A stretch of 64,000 nucleotides of DNA from Macrophomina tecta (lineage: Eukaryota > Ascomycota > Dothideomycetes > Botryosphaeriales > Botryosphaeriaceae). Numbering within the stretch: position 1 is the first letter of the stretch; each line of letters starts with the position of its first letter. The DNA lies in the NCBI GenBank assembly GCA_024180945.1, contig JAKSGN010000002.1, positions 124,001 through 188,000 on the forward strand, written 5' to 3'. Shown piece by piece: positions 12,776-24,000 of this stretch. The notes beneath the pieces were generated by a model, which worked only from the letters and a program-made list of their open reading frames with translations, was not told the DNA's origin and made no database searches. The position numbers were made by a program, and so were the translations under genes.

Positions 12776-13157
12776 TATTATACTATTATTCTTTCTAGAA
12801 AAGATTAGATATATTATTAAGTAGCATAGGCTTTTAAAAGGCTGTAATAGTAAATAAAGAAAAATTATATATAATATTAAAATAAGAATTAATTAATAAG
12901 TTAATTATAAGAATTCTATCTACTATAAATAAGTATATTTTATATACTATAAAAAATAGTAGTTATAACTACTAGCTATAACCGCGGTAATTCTAGTTAT
13001 TAGGTTAAGTAGTTAGACTATAGTGTTATAACTATAGTATTATTACTAAGTTATTAAGATAATTATAGATATCTTATATCTTAGCTATATTATACTAATA
13101 AATTTAATTTTTTTTAGTTTAGTACTTTCTCTTCTTTTTTTTTTACTATACTATAAT
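12776..13157 (-). repeat. LTR of the E/H family, minus strand (ends approximate)
   Basis: The reverse complement (starting TATTATAGTATAGTAAAA) aligns with 15882-16262 on the plus strand, most clearly over 12776-12930 against 16110-16262 (shared AGAATTCTTATARTTAACTT and a conserved TTTTCTAGAAA block near the end). It sits upstream of element E's pol and is taken as E's 5' LTR, about 380 bp. The inner part is poorly conserved, so the exact ends are uncertain by a few bases. Confidence 0.6.
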
Positions 13158-13562
13158 ACCCCTACTAAAATTTCTTTTATATATTATAAAAGTTTAATTA
13201 TTTCTAGTTATTATAATATAAAAATTATATAAAATAAATAAAAATTTAGGCTAAAATTTTATTTCTTATAAATTATTCTTATTAGATTTCTAATATAGTA
13301 TATCTAGAAAAATCTATATATATAAAAAATAAGTATATATAAGAAGTCCTAGATAGTACTATAGCATTATTTTTTAAGACGCGTAATACTAAAAAATTTA
13401 ATATAAAAATTTTATTTTATATTTTTATCTCTTCTCTTATCTTTCTTTATTAAATCTTTTATCTATTTTTTTTTTAAGAATTATCTTTTTTCGACTACTT
13501 ACTAGGCTCTATTATTTATAATATAGCTTAGTAATTCTCTATCTAAGCCTTACTACTTTATA
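13158..13562 (+). repeat. LTR3 fragment, 3' part, plus strand
   Basis: It starts at CCCCTACTAAAATTTC, matches positions of about 180 to the end of the 674-bp LTR3 seen at 26764-27437 (minus), and ends ACTACTTTATA. The left part is replaced by the E-family LTR at 13157, so E probably inserted here or a deletion joined them. Confidence 0.7.
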
Positions 13563-14600
13563 TTCTTAGCGTAATTAGTTTTAAATTTACTTTATAGAGT
13601 CTTTTTTTTATAAATTAATATTTTTTTTAGAAGGAAATCTCTCTCTTATTTTACTATAAAAAAAGAGAGTACTAATAAAAATATTAATAAAAAGTTCTCT
13701 ACTATAAAAAGTATAAAAATTATAATACTAGATAATTAATAATTTTAATAAATACTATATCTACTTTTATAGACTATAAGTCTTATATTTTTACTTTTAG
13801 AAGTTACTAAGAAATAATAAGCTTAAAGCTCTAGATAAAATATTATAAAGTAAAAAATAAATAAGCTAGTTAAGATAAAAAATAGTTTTTTTTATATAGA
13901 AAAATAGAACTTTAATAGATAGCTTAAAAAAAGAGCTTTAATTAATAAATTAAAAAAATACTCTCTACTATGAAAAGACTTTATAATATAGCTATAAAAG
14001 TATAATATATAGATAATATTTACTAGTATAGAAAGAAGCTAAATAAATAAATAATATTTACTACTATAAAAAAAAGCTAAATAAATAAGTAATAATTACT
14101 AGTATAAAAAGAAACTAAATAGATAAATAATATTTACTAGCGCGAAAAAAAGTTAAATAAATAAATAACGTTTACTAGTATAGAAAAAAGCTAAATAGAT
14201 AAATAATATTTATTAACGTAAAAAAAAGCTAAATAAATAATTAATATTTACTAGCACGAAAAAAAGCTAAATAGATAAATAATATTTTACTAGCGTAAAA
14301 TAAAGTAGAATAACTTTTAAGATAAGAAAAAAATAATAATATTTAAATACTACTTTATAATATACTTATAAGATATATAGAAGTAGTAATTCTTCTTCTT
14401 TTAAATAAATTTTTTTAGTTTTATTACTTTATTTAATCACCTATAAGATACTATATAATAAATTTTTTTTAAATTTTTTTTTATTTTTTTTATCTTTTAT
14501 ATAGTTTTAGTTATCTTTATTTTTTAGCTTACTAGATACTTTTTTATAAAGTATTTCTTTTATTAATACTACTTTTAAAAAACTTTAAATCTATAAAGTA
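13563..14600. repeat. Repeat K, copy 1, including a 38-bp tandem array
   Basis: An AT-rich segment with no recognisable coding frame. It is present a second time, inverted, at 38522-39370, with the two ends and the central tandem array in the same order. Between LTR3 and the H element it accounts for about 1 kb of otherwise unexplained sequence. It may be the untranslated part of a retrotransposon or a separate non-autonomous element; no terminal repeat was found to decide this. Confidence 0.6.
14038..14303 (+). repeat. 38-bp satellite, seven units
   Basis: Seven consecutive units of about 38 bp (7 x 38 = 266 bp), each starting GCTAAATA(A/G)ATAA and running through TTTACTAG(Y)RYR to a run of A. 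Differences between units are largely transitions (GCGCG against TATAG), as RIP would leave. The period is not a multiple of three and there is no open frame, so it is non-coding. A shorter, more decayed array is in the inverted K copy at about 38795-38960. Confidence 0.85.
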
Positions 14601-15881
14601 CTTATTTAAAAAGCTATACTTAAAATAAACTAGCTACGTAAACTATACTAAGAACTAACTTAAGATATTAAATTTATTATATACTAAATAGCTATATACT
14701 ATAATAAATAACGCTAGGTATTACTATCTCTAAAAAAGAAAAATAAAGTCTAGCTTCTTAAAAAAAATATTAAAATAATATAATTAAATAATAAATTAGA
14801 TTATAAAAAGATTAAATTCTACTAAATTAAGAAAAAACTTTTATCTATTTTTTTTAAATTTAAATTACTAGAATAAGTAAGTATATATTTAATTTTTTAT
14901 ATTTCCTTACTTAAACCTATATATAGTAATGCTAAACCTAATTTAGAAATTAAAATATACTTTAATAATACTAATAGAGAATAGCTGGTAGAGAAAATAC
15001 TTAATAAAAACTAAATTAATAATTAATTTAAGTATTTTATTAAATAGAAAAAAATAAATCTCGCTAAAAATTTTTAAAAATTTTTATTAAAGTTAGTTTT
15101 TTATCTTAACTATAAAGGACTTATCTAAAAATACTACTAATAAAATTTTAATTATCTAAACCTAGAGTATTCTTCTATAATATAAAACTAAAAGAAGATA
15201 TTAAAAATATTTAAAACTAGTTTACTAGTATCTTTTAAGAAATTACTTTATTAGAACTTACTATATTACTACTATTTAAATTTAATAGCTATATTATATA
15301 GGTTTTTTTATACTTTAGCTTCTCTAAAAATAATAAACTCTAATATACTATTTTATACTCTTAATTATTAAAAAACTACTTCTATTACTTTAAACGCTCT
15401 AAACGGGCTATAAAAATAAAAAAAAAGTTTTAAGTTACCTCTAAAGTCTATTAAAAAGTAGATAAGGTCTTAGTAATAGCTAAATATATTTTATAAAGAT
15501 AATCGCGCTTTTAATTAACTAAGTTTTTTATAACTATTAATAACTACTTACTAAGAGCTAGAAGAATCTATAATCTTAAATTAAAATACTTTAAATATTA
15601 TAGCTATAATTCTAATAAATATATTTAAAATAATAAGAAAATAAAATTTCTAGCTTTTTTTTAGTAGTATTTTATACTCTTTACTCTTCTCGCGATAGTA
15701 ACTATAGAAAGGTATAATAATAACTCTTAAATAAGTAATATAAGTAGCTAAATTATAATACTTAAAAAACTTATAACTAGATATTATAAAATAAGATTAA
15801 AAATAACAAAATAAATAAAAAAAACTATACTATACTTATAACTTTAGACTTTTAGGCTAAAAGTCGCCTATAGGAGAAATA
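14601..15881 (+). pseudogene. Gypsy element H, 3' end of pol with chromodomain
   Basis: Plus-strand frames read, through stops, as the C-terminal tail of a gypsy integrase (FYISLLKPIYSNAKPNLEI, 14900-14960) followed by a chromodomain (NTNREWLVEKILNKN, INNQFKYFIKWKK, about 14965-15110). The upstream pol is missing and K abuts instead. The 3' end has a purine tract (TAGGAGAAATAG, 15870-15881) right before the LTR at 15882, as expected for the end of an LTR element. A second copy of the last 260 bp is at 29194-29451. Confidence 0.75.
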
Positions 15882-16262
15882 GTATTATAATACTAACTAA
15901 AAAAAAATAAAAAAAAATAACTTTACTTTTTAAAAAAAAATTTAATTTCTTAAAATAAAAAATTCTTAGCCTAGATTATATTCTAAAGAATAGAAGATAG
16001 ATCTATTATTTAGTATATTAACTATAGATTACTTAGCTTACTAGATTATAATAAGCTAGCTAGTAATCTACTATAATCTAACTAAATATTTTATATATAT
16101 AGATTATATTTATTTATAGTAAATAGAATTCTTATAGTTAACTTATTAATTAATTTTATTTTTAATATTATATATAATTTTTTTCTATCTACTGCTACGG
16201 TCTTCGAAAGTCTATACTATTTAATAATATACCTAACCTCTTCTAGAAAAAGTAATAATATA
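15882..16262 (+). repeat. 3' LTR of element H (E/H family; right end approximate)
   Basis: It starts TATTATAATACTAAC directly after a polypurine tract and ends near AGTAATAATATA. It matches the minus-strand LTR at 12776-13157. At about 16025-16075 it contains an imperfect hairpin (TAGATTACTTAGCTT ... AAGCTAGCTAGTAATCTA). The copia sequence begins at once after it. Confidence 0.65.
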
Positions 16263-19200
16263 ATAATACTAGTATAATATACTATATCTATAATTAGTAT
16301 ATAAAGAGTCGCTATACTAAAATAAAAAATATAGAACTAGATAACTATATTATATTAAAAAACTCTATAGTTAAAATTAAGTTATTTAGTAAAATACTAG
16401 TATATACTACTAACTATAAAGGCCTATATACTATTAAGCTTATAAATATAGTTTATATATTTTTATTTATAGTAAACCTTATCTCTATTACTAAAATAAG
16501 AGAAAAAAAGTTAAGTTAGATATAAAATATATATATTTCTATTTAGAGAACTTTATTATAGTTTATTTAATTTTTACTTAAAACTACTTCTTTATAAAAT
16601 ATAAGAAAGTAGATAATCTACTAGCTATAGTATTAAACGTTACTAATTACTTATTACTAGCTATATAATAGTATAAAATCTTTATATATATAGGTAGAAG
16701 AGCTATTTAAGTCTTATTATAAGCGGTAAAAAGAGCTATAATTACTAATTAATAGCTATTTAATTACTATAATACATATACTTATACTAAAATATACTAG
16801 TAGATCTCTAGATCTATATAACTAAAGAAATTATTAAAAAAAGTATTCTTTTAAGTTTTATTTAACTTAATATATATAATATAAGCTAATAATAGCTATT
16901 AATAAATTATATATCTTAAATATACTTTTTACTAAATTTATATTTATAATTATTTATATAACTAAGAATAAGTATACATAGTATTTTCTTAATATTATTT
17001 AAATAATTAAGATAAGATTTAGTAAATTAGTAGTCTTTTTTAGATTAGATAAAAAAGTATTACTTATATAAACTTTTAAGTAGTAGCTTAAATAATAAAA
17101 AGTTATTTATAAAATATTAGCTTTATATATTTTTTAGTAAAATAGTATATTAAAGCATTTAGGGTACTTAATTATTATTAAAGTAAGATTATTATAAGTT
17201 AGTACTAATCTATTTAAGTATTTATAGTCTAAAATTATTAAAGTAGTAGTTTATATCTATAATAAAACTTTAATAAAGTACTATTATTAAAAAATACTAT
17301 TTAAGTATATTTATAGTAAAAAGCTAAAAGTAATATATCTTTAGATTTATAGTTATAAAACCTACTTACTATTTAAAAATATTTTATATCATAATAAGCT
17401 AGATAAGTACGTTCTTATTAAATACTTAGTTAGATATAACTCTATTAATATCTATAAAATTTAGTATTCTCTAAAAAACTAAGTAGTATACTTAAAAGAT
17501 ATTATTTTTAATAAATCTAATAAGTTCTCTCTAGAGAATTTAAAAATATACTCGCTCTATAATAATAAAAGTAAAATTAAAAGTAAAAAATAGTTATTTC
17601 TTATATTATACTTTATAAGAAGAATATTATTTTCTTAAATTAAAATTTTAAGATTTTTTTTAATTTTAGTAATAAGCTATTACTAGCTCTAATTTAATTA
17701 ATTTAAGAAACTCTAAAAACTTAAAATAGCTATCTAGATATCTAATTATAAAAAGTATAACTAGATTATCTACTAAGTTCTTTAGAATTAAATAGTAAAG
17801 GCCTAGTATATAAATAGTATATAAAAAGTAGCCTATAAGTAGACTTAATTTAAAATAAATAAATACTAGATTCTTTAAATTATATATTACTAGATTAATT
17901 TACTCTAGTTTAATAATAAGTCTTTTAAGACTTAGCCTCTTAAGGCTTAGAAGATAAAAATTAATAAAATTAATAATTATAAGAACTTAGCTAGCTTATA
18001 CTAGTCTAATATAAGAATCTACCTAATTTAGATACTACTAGAGAAAACTATATTCTAAGAAAATATAATATTATAGCGAATATTAATCTAAATCTAATTA
18101 TTTATAAATTAAGAACTTATAACTTATATAAAAATATATATATTATATTAATTTATAATAATATATTTAGTTACTAAATATTATTTATATCTTTTCTCAT
18201 ATCTTTTTAGAAATCTATTTTAATAAAAGTATAAGTATTATCTATAGACCTACTATATATTTACTAAGATTAACTACTATTTAAATTTTATTTTTATAAG
18301 AATATCTTTAATTACCTAATAAAAACCTATCTACTAGAGATAATTTAAATAGAACTCTAAAAACTTTAAAATAAGAAAGTATAAAAAATAGTAGTACTTA
18401 ATAAAGTAAAAAATTTTAATAAGAATATTATTCTACTTATCTAGATATTTAAGTATAAGCTTAATAAATATAGCTTACTTACTAAGATTAAGATATATAT
18501 TTATATAAAAAAAAATCTTTAAGTTACTTAGTAAAATACTTATATAACTACTCTTATTTTTTAAATATTTCGAGCTCTAATTACTATTATCTATATTTTT
18601 AATCTAGAAATATACTAGTACGACGTTATAAATATATTTTTTTATATTCTACTTAAGAAAAGATATACTATTAACCCCTAAAAAAACTAAAGCTTAAATA
18701 AAACTAAATTTTTTATTTATTTTAAGCGTTTTATAGTTTTAAAGAGTTACTAGCTCTTTAGTAATAGTATTTTTATAAATCTTTAAAAGAGCTTAGTTTA
18801 ACTTAGATATTTAATATATTTTACTTATATTTAAATAATCGCCTATTTATTTTCTTTTTTATAGATAATATTATTATAGTATACTATAAGTAAGATAAGT
18901 CTTTTATAAATATTTTCTAAAAAGATCTACTTAAATACTATAAAATAAAAATTCTAAAAAAAGTATAATAGTTTCTAGTCTTATATATTATAAGAGATTA
19001 AAAGTAGAAACTTTTATAATTCTTTTAAAAATTATATATCTTTAGTCTTATTACTTATTATAATATTAGTAAAAATTATTTTTTTTAATACTACTTTCTT
19101 TAGATAAAGTACTTTAAGTAAACTAAAACACGTATATAAACGCGTAAGATATTTATTTTTATTAAAGTAAAATTAGTTTAGTATAATTTATAGCTATTAG

Positions 19201-20176
19201 TATAAGAATAAATATTATATATATCTATTTTATACTATTATTTTATTTTACTAATTTATTTTTTTATTATTTAAAGCTTTTCTAAAAGCTTCTTAGCTAT
19301 TTAATAGAAATTAAAAAGCTTATCTTATTCTTTTAAAGTAACTATAAGAACGAAAATAATATCTTTACTATTAATAGTAATATAGTATTTATTAATAATC
19401 TAAATATACACTATAGCTACTAAGGCTTAATTATTACTATATTTAAAATAGCTATTAATTAAAAGACTATTAAATAGTCTATAATTATAATTTTAACTAT
19501 TAAAGTTAAGCTTTTTACTTTATTAAAAGCTACTAAGTAATACTTCTAGTAAAAGTATTTTTTTAAAGAAGTATAATTTAATCTAGGCTATTAAATTAAA
19601 ATATAATATAATAATATATAAATACTTTAGCTTATATAAAAAAGTATTAGAAAGCTTAATATTAAGCTATATTATATAAATATTTACTACTGTTAGCTAT
19701 ACTAAAAAGTCTAAGTAGATAATATTTATCTTTAGTAAATATCTATAATAGTAATATTAGTAGATAATTTTACTAAAGCCCTATCTTACTAAAAATATAT
19801 TTATTTTATTATAACTATTAGACTTTTTTTACTCTATAATTAGTATTTATTTATTTATATTTTTTTATAAAATAAGGTATAATCCTTATAGCTTATTTAA
19901 ACTGATAAAGAACTTATATTTAATTAAATATAAATTTTTATTAATCTTTCTAGTATTTATAGTTATTATTTAAATACTACTTATATATTTTTTATACTAT
20001 ATATACGTAGTACTACTAGCTTATAATATAGAAAATATATTTTATTATTTTCTTTATTTTAAAAATTAATTATTTATTTTAAGTAAGTTTATAAACTTAA
20101 TATTTATCTAGTTATCTATTTTATTCTTATTTTTTTTATTATCTACTTCCTAAATAGATAGTATATAAAGGGGGTA
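16263..20176 (+). pseudogene. Ty1/copia retrotransposon, 5'-truncated pol (integrase, RT, RNase H)
   Basis: The order integrase then RT then RNase H identifies Ty1/copia. Positions 16430-16600 read as the segment before integrase (KPYLYYQNKRKKVKLDIKY, IYFYLENFIIV). The integrase C-terminal part is at about 17120-17540 (YKTYLLFKNILYHNKLDKY, YNSINIYKI, KDIIFNKSNKFSLENLKIYS). RT at about 18400-18990 shows FKYKLNKYSLLTKIK, RALITIIYIFNLE, YDVINIFFY and, for the YVDD box, FLDNIIIVYYK. RNase H lies near 19400-19830. Gag and most of the protease are absent; the H LTR abuts. The frame is heavily RIP-damaged. It is one of two element classes here not of gypsy type. Confidence 0.85.
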
Positions 20177-20413
20177 TATTAGTTTAATTATATATAATTA
20201 GCTTTTACTAAGTATTAGAATATTTAATTTAGTAGTATTTTAGATTTAGTTATATCTTATACTTATTATATATTTATCTTAGTAGATAAGTAAGTTATAT
20301 ACTCTTTTTATTCTAGTAGATAGAATAAATATAAAAAAAGCTTATATAGTCTCTTTTTACTAAATATACTACTTATTTTAATTAATTCTTTTATTATTAA
20401 TTAAGCTATTATA
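20177..20413 (+). repeat. Probable copia 3' LTR (right end approximate)
   Basis: A polypurine tract (AAAGGGGGTA, 20167-20176) is followed by TATTAGTTTAATTATA, the RIP form of a TGTTAG LTR start. The right end is placed near TATTATA at 20413, where family I LTR sequence begins. No 5' LTR survives to confirm the length. Confidence 0.5.
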
Positions 20414-20662
20414 CTACTTATTCTAATATTATTTAAGAGTTATTAAGTAATATATCTAAACTATCTTAAGAAATACCTAAAATTAAATAAAATATTTAGA
20501 TTAATCTCTTAAAGCTAAAATATAAACTTAGAATTTAATTATTAATCTTTATTATAAATATAATAATCTAGAAGTCTATAGACTAATAAAAATATATTTT
20601 TATTTTACTTTTAATAAGTTAAAATTAAAATTTATATTTATAGCTAAATAGATTTTTATCTA

Positions 20663-20730
20663 ATGTGGTTTATTAGTAAGCGACATATATTAGTAAGCGA
20701 CGTACTTTTCCTTAGCGCTACTACTCTTTA
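20663..20730 (+). repeat. Fot-2 left terminal inverted repeat (68 bp)
   Basis: It starts ATGTGGTTTA and holds two copies of TTAGTAAGCGAC, at 20673-20684 and 20690-20701, 17 bp apart. It matches the reverse complement of 22457-22524 except for five transitions. The paired motif is a likely transposase binding site. Confidence 0.92.
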
Positions 20731-20769
20731 CCCGAATTGTGCAGCCAACATCGCTTAAATTAATTAAAA

Positions 20770-22425
20770 TTAGTCGAAACTATAGATATCGGATATTACT
20801 TCTTCGACCTAGTATATTCGTATATTATACCCGGGCTCGCTATAAATACTATATCGCTATATACTCGCCGGCCTCTCTCCGCCGCTATTCTAATTTTCGC
20901 ACTTATCGTATGCTATCTACTCCTTAGTATTCTTTTAAGCTAGAATATCTCGCGTATCTTCTATAATTAGTGTGCCTCTATTACGAATACGTGTTTTTTT
21001 AGTCCTTCGGCGCTTACTAAGTGCCTTATTTACCTTTTAAAGCGCGCGGTTCTCCTCGGTTAAAAGAATTACCGTATAGGCTATTTCCTCTAAACCCTTC
21101 GCTATTTACTTAATAGCGAAAAAAATAGGCGTTGGAAAGCTTCCTTAGTAACTACTAATCTAAGATTTAACTAGCTCGGACTACGAAATAGCCTTAGTCG
21201 GGTTATATAGCGTCTAGGAGACCTAAAGGTCGGCGCTAGCATTAGAAGTACCCGTAGATATTAGCATCCGTAACTTAATATCTAGCTTAGAAATAATAGC
21301 TTACAGGTTAAATAAAATAAGTCTAGTACTCTAAAAATCACCGGTAATATTTTCTTTAATTATTATAGCATTATATACTACGCGAAATACCAAAAAGAAC
21401 TTAACCTTAGTAATATAGTTAATATACGTGCGGATAAATAACCTGATTTCCTTACCGTATACCTTTTTTAATAGGCCGAAGAAGCCAACGTCGAGTAGCT
21501 AGATTAAGTAGAATAAATAAGTAGATAGATAGATAGTAATAATATTATATACTTTATAGAAATTCTCGAATGCGACTAATTAGTAGCTCTTATGCCTATT
21601 AAGTATTAATATTTAGTAACCACTCTTTATACGCACCGTAGTATATTTCTCGAAGTGTTTAATTTAATCTAGACCCGTCTTATTATCGGTTTAACTATTA
21701 GAAGTCGGCTTAATAGGCTAGGAGTTAAGAAGACCGCCCTCGGTATACTAATTAGCGAGATAGTACTAGCCTTAAACTAGCAAAAACGGGGGCACGTTAA
21801 AGCCATTACTACTAATATAGATAATTACAGTCGCCTATTTTCGATGACTAGGCTAAATTACCTTACCTTTTTCGCATCGATTAGCACGGGTAATAACTAT
21901 AGAAGAGTAGATTATATCTATTATAAAGCTAGTCTTATCGAAGTTATATAAATTATAGTCCTAGATACCGTATTTAGCCCGTATATTCGAGAATAGGCTA
22001 AACTATTCGCTTATAAGCTAGGGATCTTCGTAAAAGACTCGCTAGAAGTTATAGACATAAGAGAAACGCGTACGTAGCTCTTCTCGTCGCTTAATAAAGC
22101 GGTTTAGCTAGAGTTTTCCGACGCGTCGCACGCCCCGTAATGCGAGAATATAATTAGCTATTACACGCACGTCTTTAATCGAGGGTAAAAATCCTCGCGA
22201 ATCTAGGTCTAAGATATATTAAATAATTACATCCTCCTCGATCTCGGTTAAATTCTAAATAGCGGGCCGGGAATTAGTTTTTACAGTTCTACTATTTATT
22301 CTATAGCGAAGCGTTGCTTCGGGCACGTTATAGACCTTTACGGCGGCTCGGTAGCTAAGTTTTCGAAATATTCGGATAGCTTTAATAGCTAAGATAATTC
22401 GTACTTTAGTTATTTAGACTTACAT
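20770..22425 (-). pseudogene. Fot-2 transposase pseudogene (DD35D, pogo/Fot1 superfamily)
   Basis: One minus-strand frame of 552 codons (ATG at 22425, stop at 20770) without indels but with many TAA/TAG codons. The N-terminal psq-type helix-turn-helix is visible (AIKAIRIFRKLSYRAAVKVY, NVPEATLRYRI), then a CENP-B/Tc5-type DNA-binding part (YILDLDSRGFLPSIKDVR). The DDE nuclease, which cuts and rejoins DNA at TA sites, has D163 (NFDKTSF) and D312 (LLDVGFFG). The second Asp, residue 276, now reads Asn (LILNRHKSY), a RIP-type G-to-A change; 35 residues separate it from D312. Near the C-terminus SEPGYNIRIY is a CCHC knuckle with Cys and His codons changed to Tyr. Counterpart of the Fot-1 transposase in length (551 versus 549 aa). 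Confidence 0.9.
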
Positions 22426-22456
22426 ACTTTGTTATAGAAAAAATACGTGTAGAAGA

Positions 22457-22524
22457 TAAAGAGTAGTAGCGCTAAGAAAAAGTATGTCGCTTACTAATAT
22501 ACGTCGCTTACTAATAAACTATAT
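22457..22524 (-). repeat. Fot-2 right terminal inverted repeat (68 bp)
   Basis: Reverse complement starts ATATAGTTTA and holds the same two TTAGTAAGCGAC motifs 17 bp apart. It is followed by the TA duplication at 22525-22526. Confidence 0.92.
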
Positions 22525-22734
22525 TAAGTTCTAATTAATTATATATATAAGTTTTTTTATTTTTCTACTAGATTAGTTCTTTAAGTAAGTAATTTAATTA
22601 TTTTTAACTTTAAGAAGTTTATTTAAGTTTATTTTTAAAATTTTTAAAACTTATAAAGTTTTAAACTTAATTAAACTAGGTAATAAAAATTTTATTAAAA
22701 TTTAAATATCTTTATTTAATTTTTATTTATAATA

Positions 22735-24000
22735 TTTTATTTACTTTATATTAGCTTTTTTAAGTTTAAGATTTCTATATAAGAAAATAAGATATTTAAA
22801 TTTATTACTTTTATATAAATTATATTTTAAAATAATCTTTATAAACTTTTAGTTTTAAATAATATTAATCTTTTATTTTTATTTACTAAGAATATTCTAC
22901 TCTAGAGTATTTAAGCTATTTACTTAATAGTTTACTTTTAAGATTATATAGTCTATTTTAATTCTATAATTAAGCCCTTAGGTATTTCTATTTATAAAAT
23001 AAATTTTAAGAATAAATATAACTACTATATAGTTTATTTTAATATAGGGCTAATAGCCTTTCTTCTTATAAATACTAATATATATTTAATCTAAGCCCTA
23101 GTTTAAGTACTAATAATAGTCTTATCTAAGACCTCTTAAATATTTAAAATAGCTAATTTTAAGTCTTTTAAAGATAAAAAATCTAAATTTAAAATCTTTA
23201 CTATATAGCTTTAATATAAGTTTGCTTTAGATTTTTAAGCTTTTATTATAAATTACTAAAAGATTTTTTATATAGAATTTTATTTCTAAGACTTCGTCTA
23301 TATATAGTTTTAATTATATATTAAAAATAATAAAATAATTTTTACTTTTTTAATTTTTAAAGTTTTTTATAAGGCTTTAAAGGCTATTTTTAATAATCTA
23401 AACTTATATACTATAACTAAATAAACTATTTAGAATTTTAAGTAAGATTTATTCTATATTATATTTTATTTTAAGTTTATTTTACTTATTATAGTTTTGA
23501 GTTAGTAAAAAAATACTATATATATTTATTACTTTAAGCATAGTCTTAAAAAAAAAATTAAAAATCTTTTTATAAACTATAAAATACTAAAGAAGTTTTT
23601 AAAATTTATAAAAAAATATATAGTTCTTAATAACTAACTCTTTACTTATAAGTAAAAGAAACGAGCTATACTAAATTAAAATAAAAATAAAAATAAAAAT
23701 AAGAAAAAAAATAAAAAAAATATACTATTAAATTCTATTTTTAATTTTTTACTCTAAAACTAAGTCTAAGAAAAATCTATAGAACTTAATATAGTTATAT
23801 AAAAGACTTATTATAAGGCTAATAATTTTTATATATATTATAATAAATCTAAATATTAGGTAAAAGAATATTCTAAAGCTAAATAAATTAAAAAATTTAA
23901 TCTAAATAAAATTAATATTACTCTATTAAAGCTAGCTAAATTTAAGAATAAAATCTAAATTCTTTATATCTTAAAAAATAACTAAGGCTAAATAATAAGT
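22735..24000 (+). pseudogene. gag remnant of element I1
   Basis: Plus-strand frames at 23100-23640 read as a gypsy Gag: FKSFKDKKSKFKIFTI, YKFALDF-(x)-AFIIN, FKVFYKALKAIFNNLNLYTI, YYFKHSLKKKIKNLFINYK and FLKFIKKYIVLNN. A basic lysine/asparagine-rich linker follows at 23660-23720. A degraded CCHC knuckle (YYNKSKY-x-VKEYSKAK) lies at 23820-23875, with Cys and His codons turned to Tyr. The I2 copy at 30960-31700 is slightly less damaged (CG-containing codons survive there). No intact frame. Confidence 0.78.

Larger units (their letters stand above)
20663..22524 (-). mobile_element. Fot-2: old Fot1/pogo-like DNA transposon (1862 bp)
   Basis: Inserted in the I1 5' LTR. The empty site is visible at 28980-28990 and 30360-30372; the TA target duplication is at 20661-20662 and 22525-22526. 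It has 68-bp terminal inverted repeats with five mismatches, all transitions. It carries one transposase pseudogene on the minus strand, spanning nearly the whole interior. It is clearly more G+C-rich than its surroundings but far more damaged than Fot-1, so it is older or has been exposed to more RIP cycles. Confidence 0.92.
20414..22734 (+). repeat. I1 5' LTR, right part (LTR positions about 350-797), split by Fot-2
   Basis: From CTAATATTATTT onward it matches LTR I at 28740-29193 and 30130-30576. The match stops at 20662 and resumes at 22525 after the Fot-2 insertion, ending TATAATA at 22734. The first 350 bp are missing; a copy of just that left part ends the element I2 at 38521. Confidence 0.75.

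Noticed and set aside
20739..20927. 62-codon plus-strand frame at the left end of Fot-2
   Set aside because: The minus strand here encodes the transposase C-terminus, and the plus frame shows no recognisable feature.
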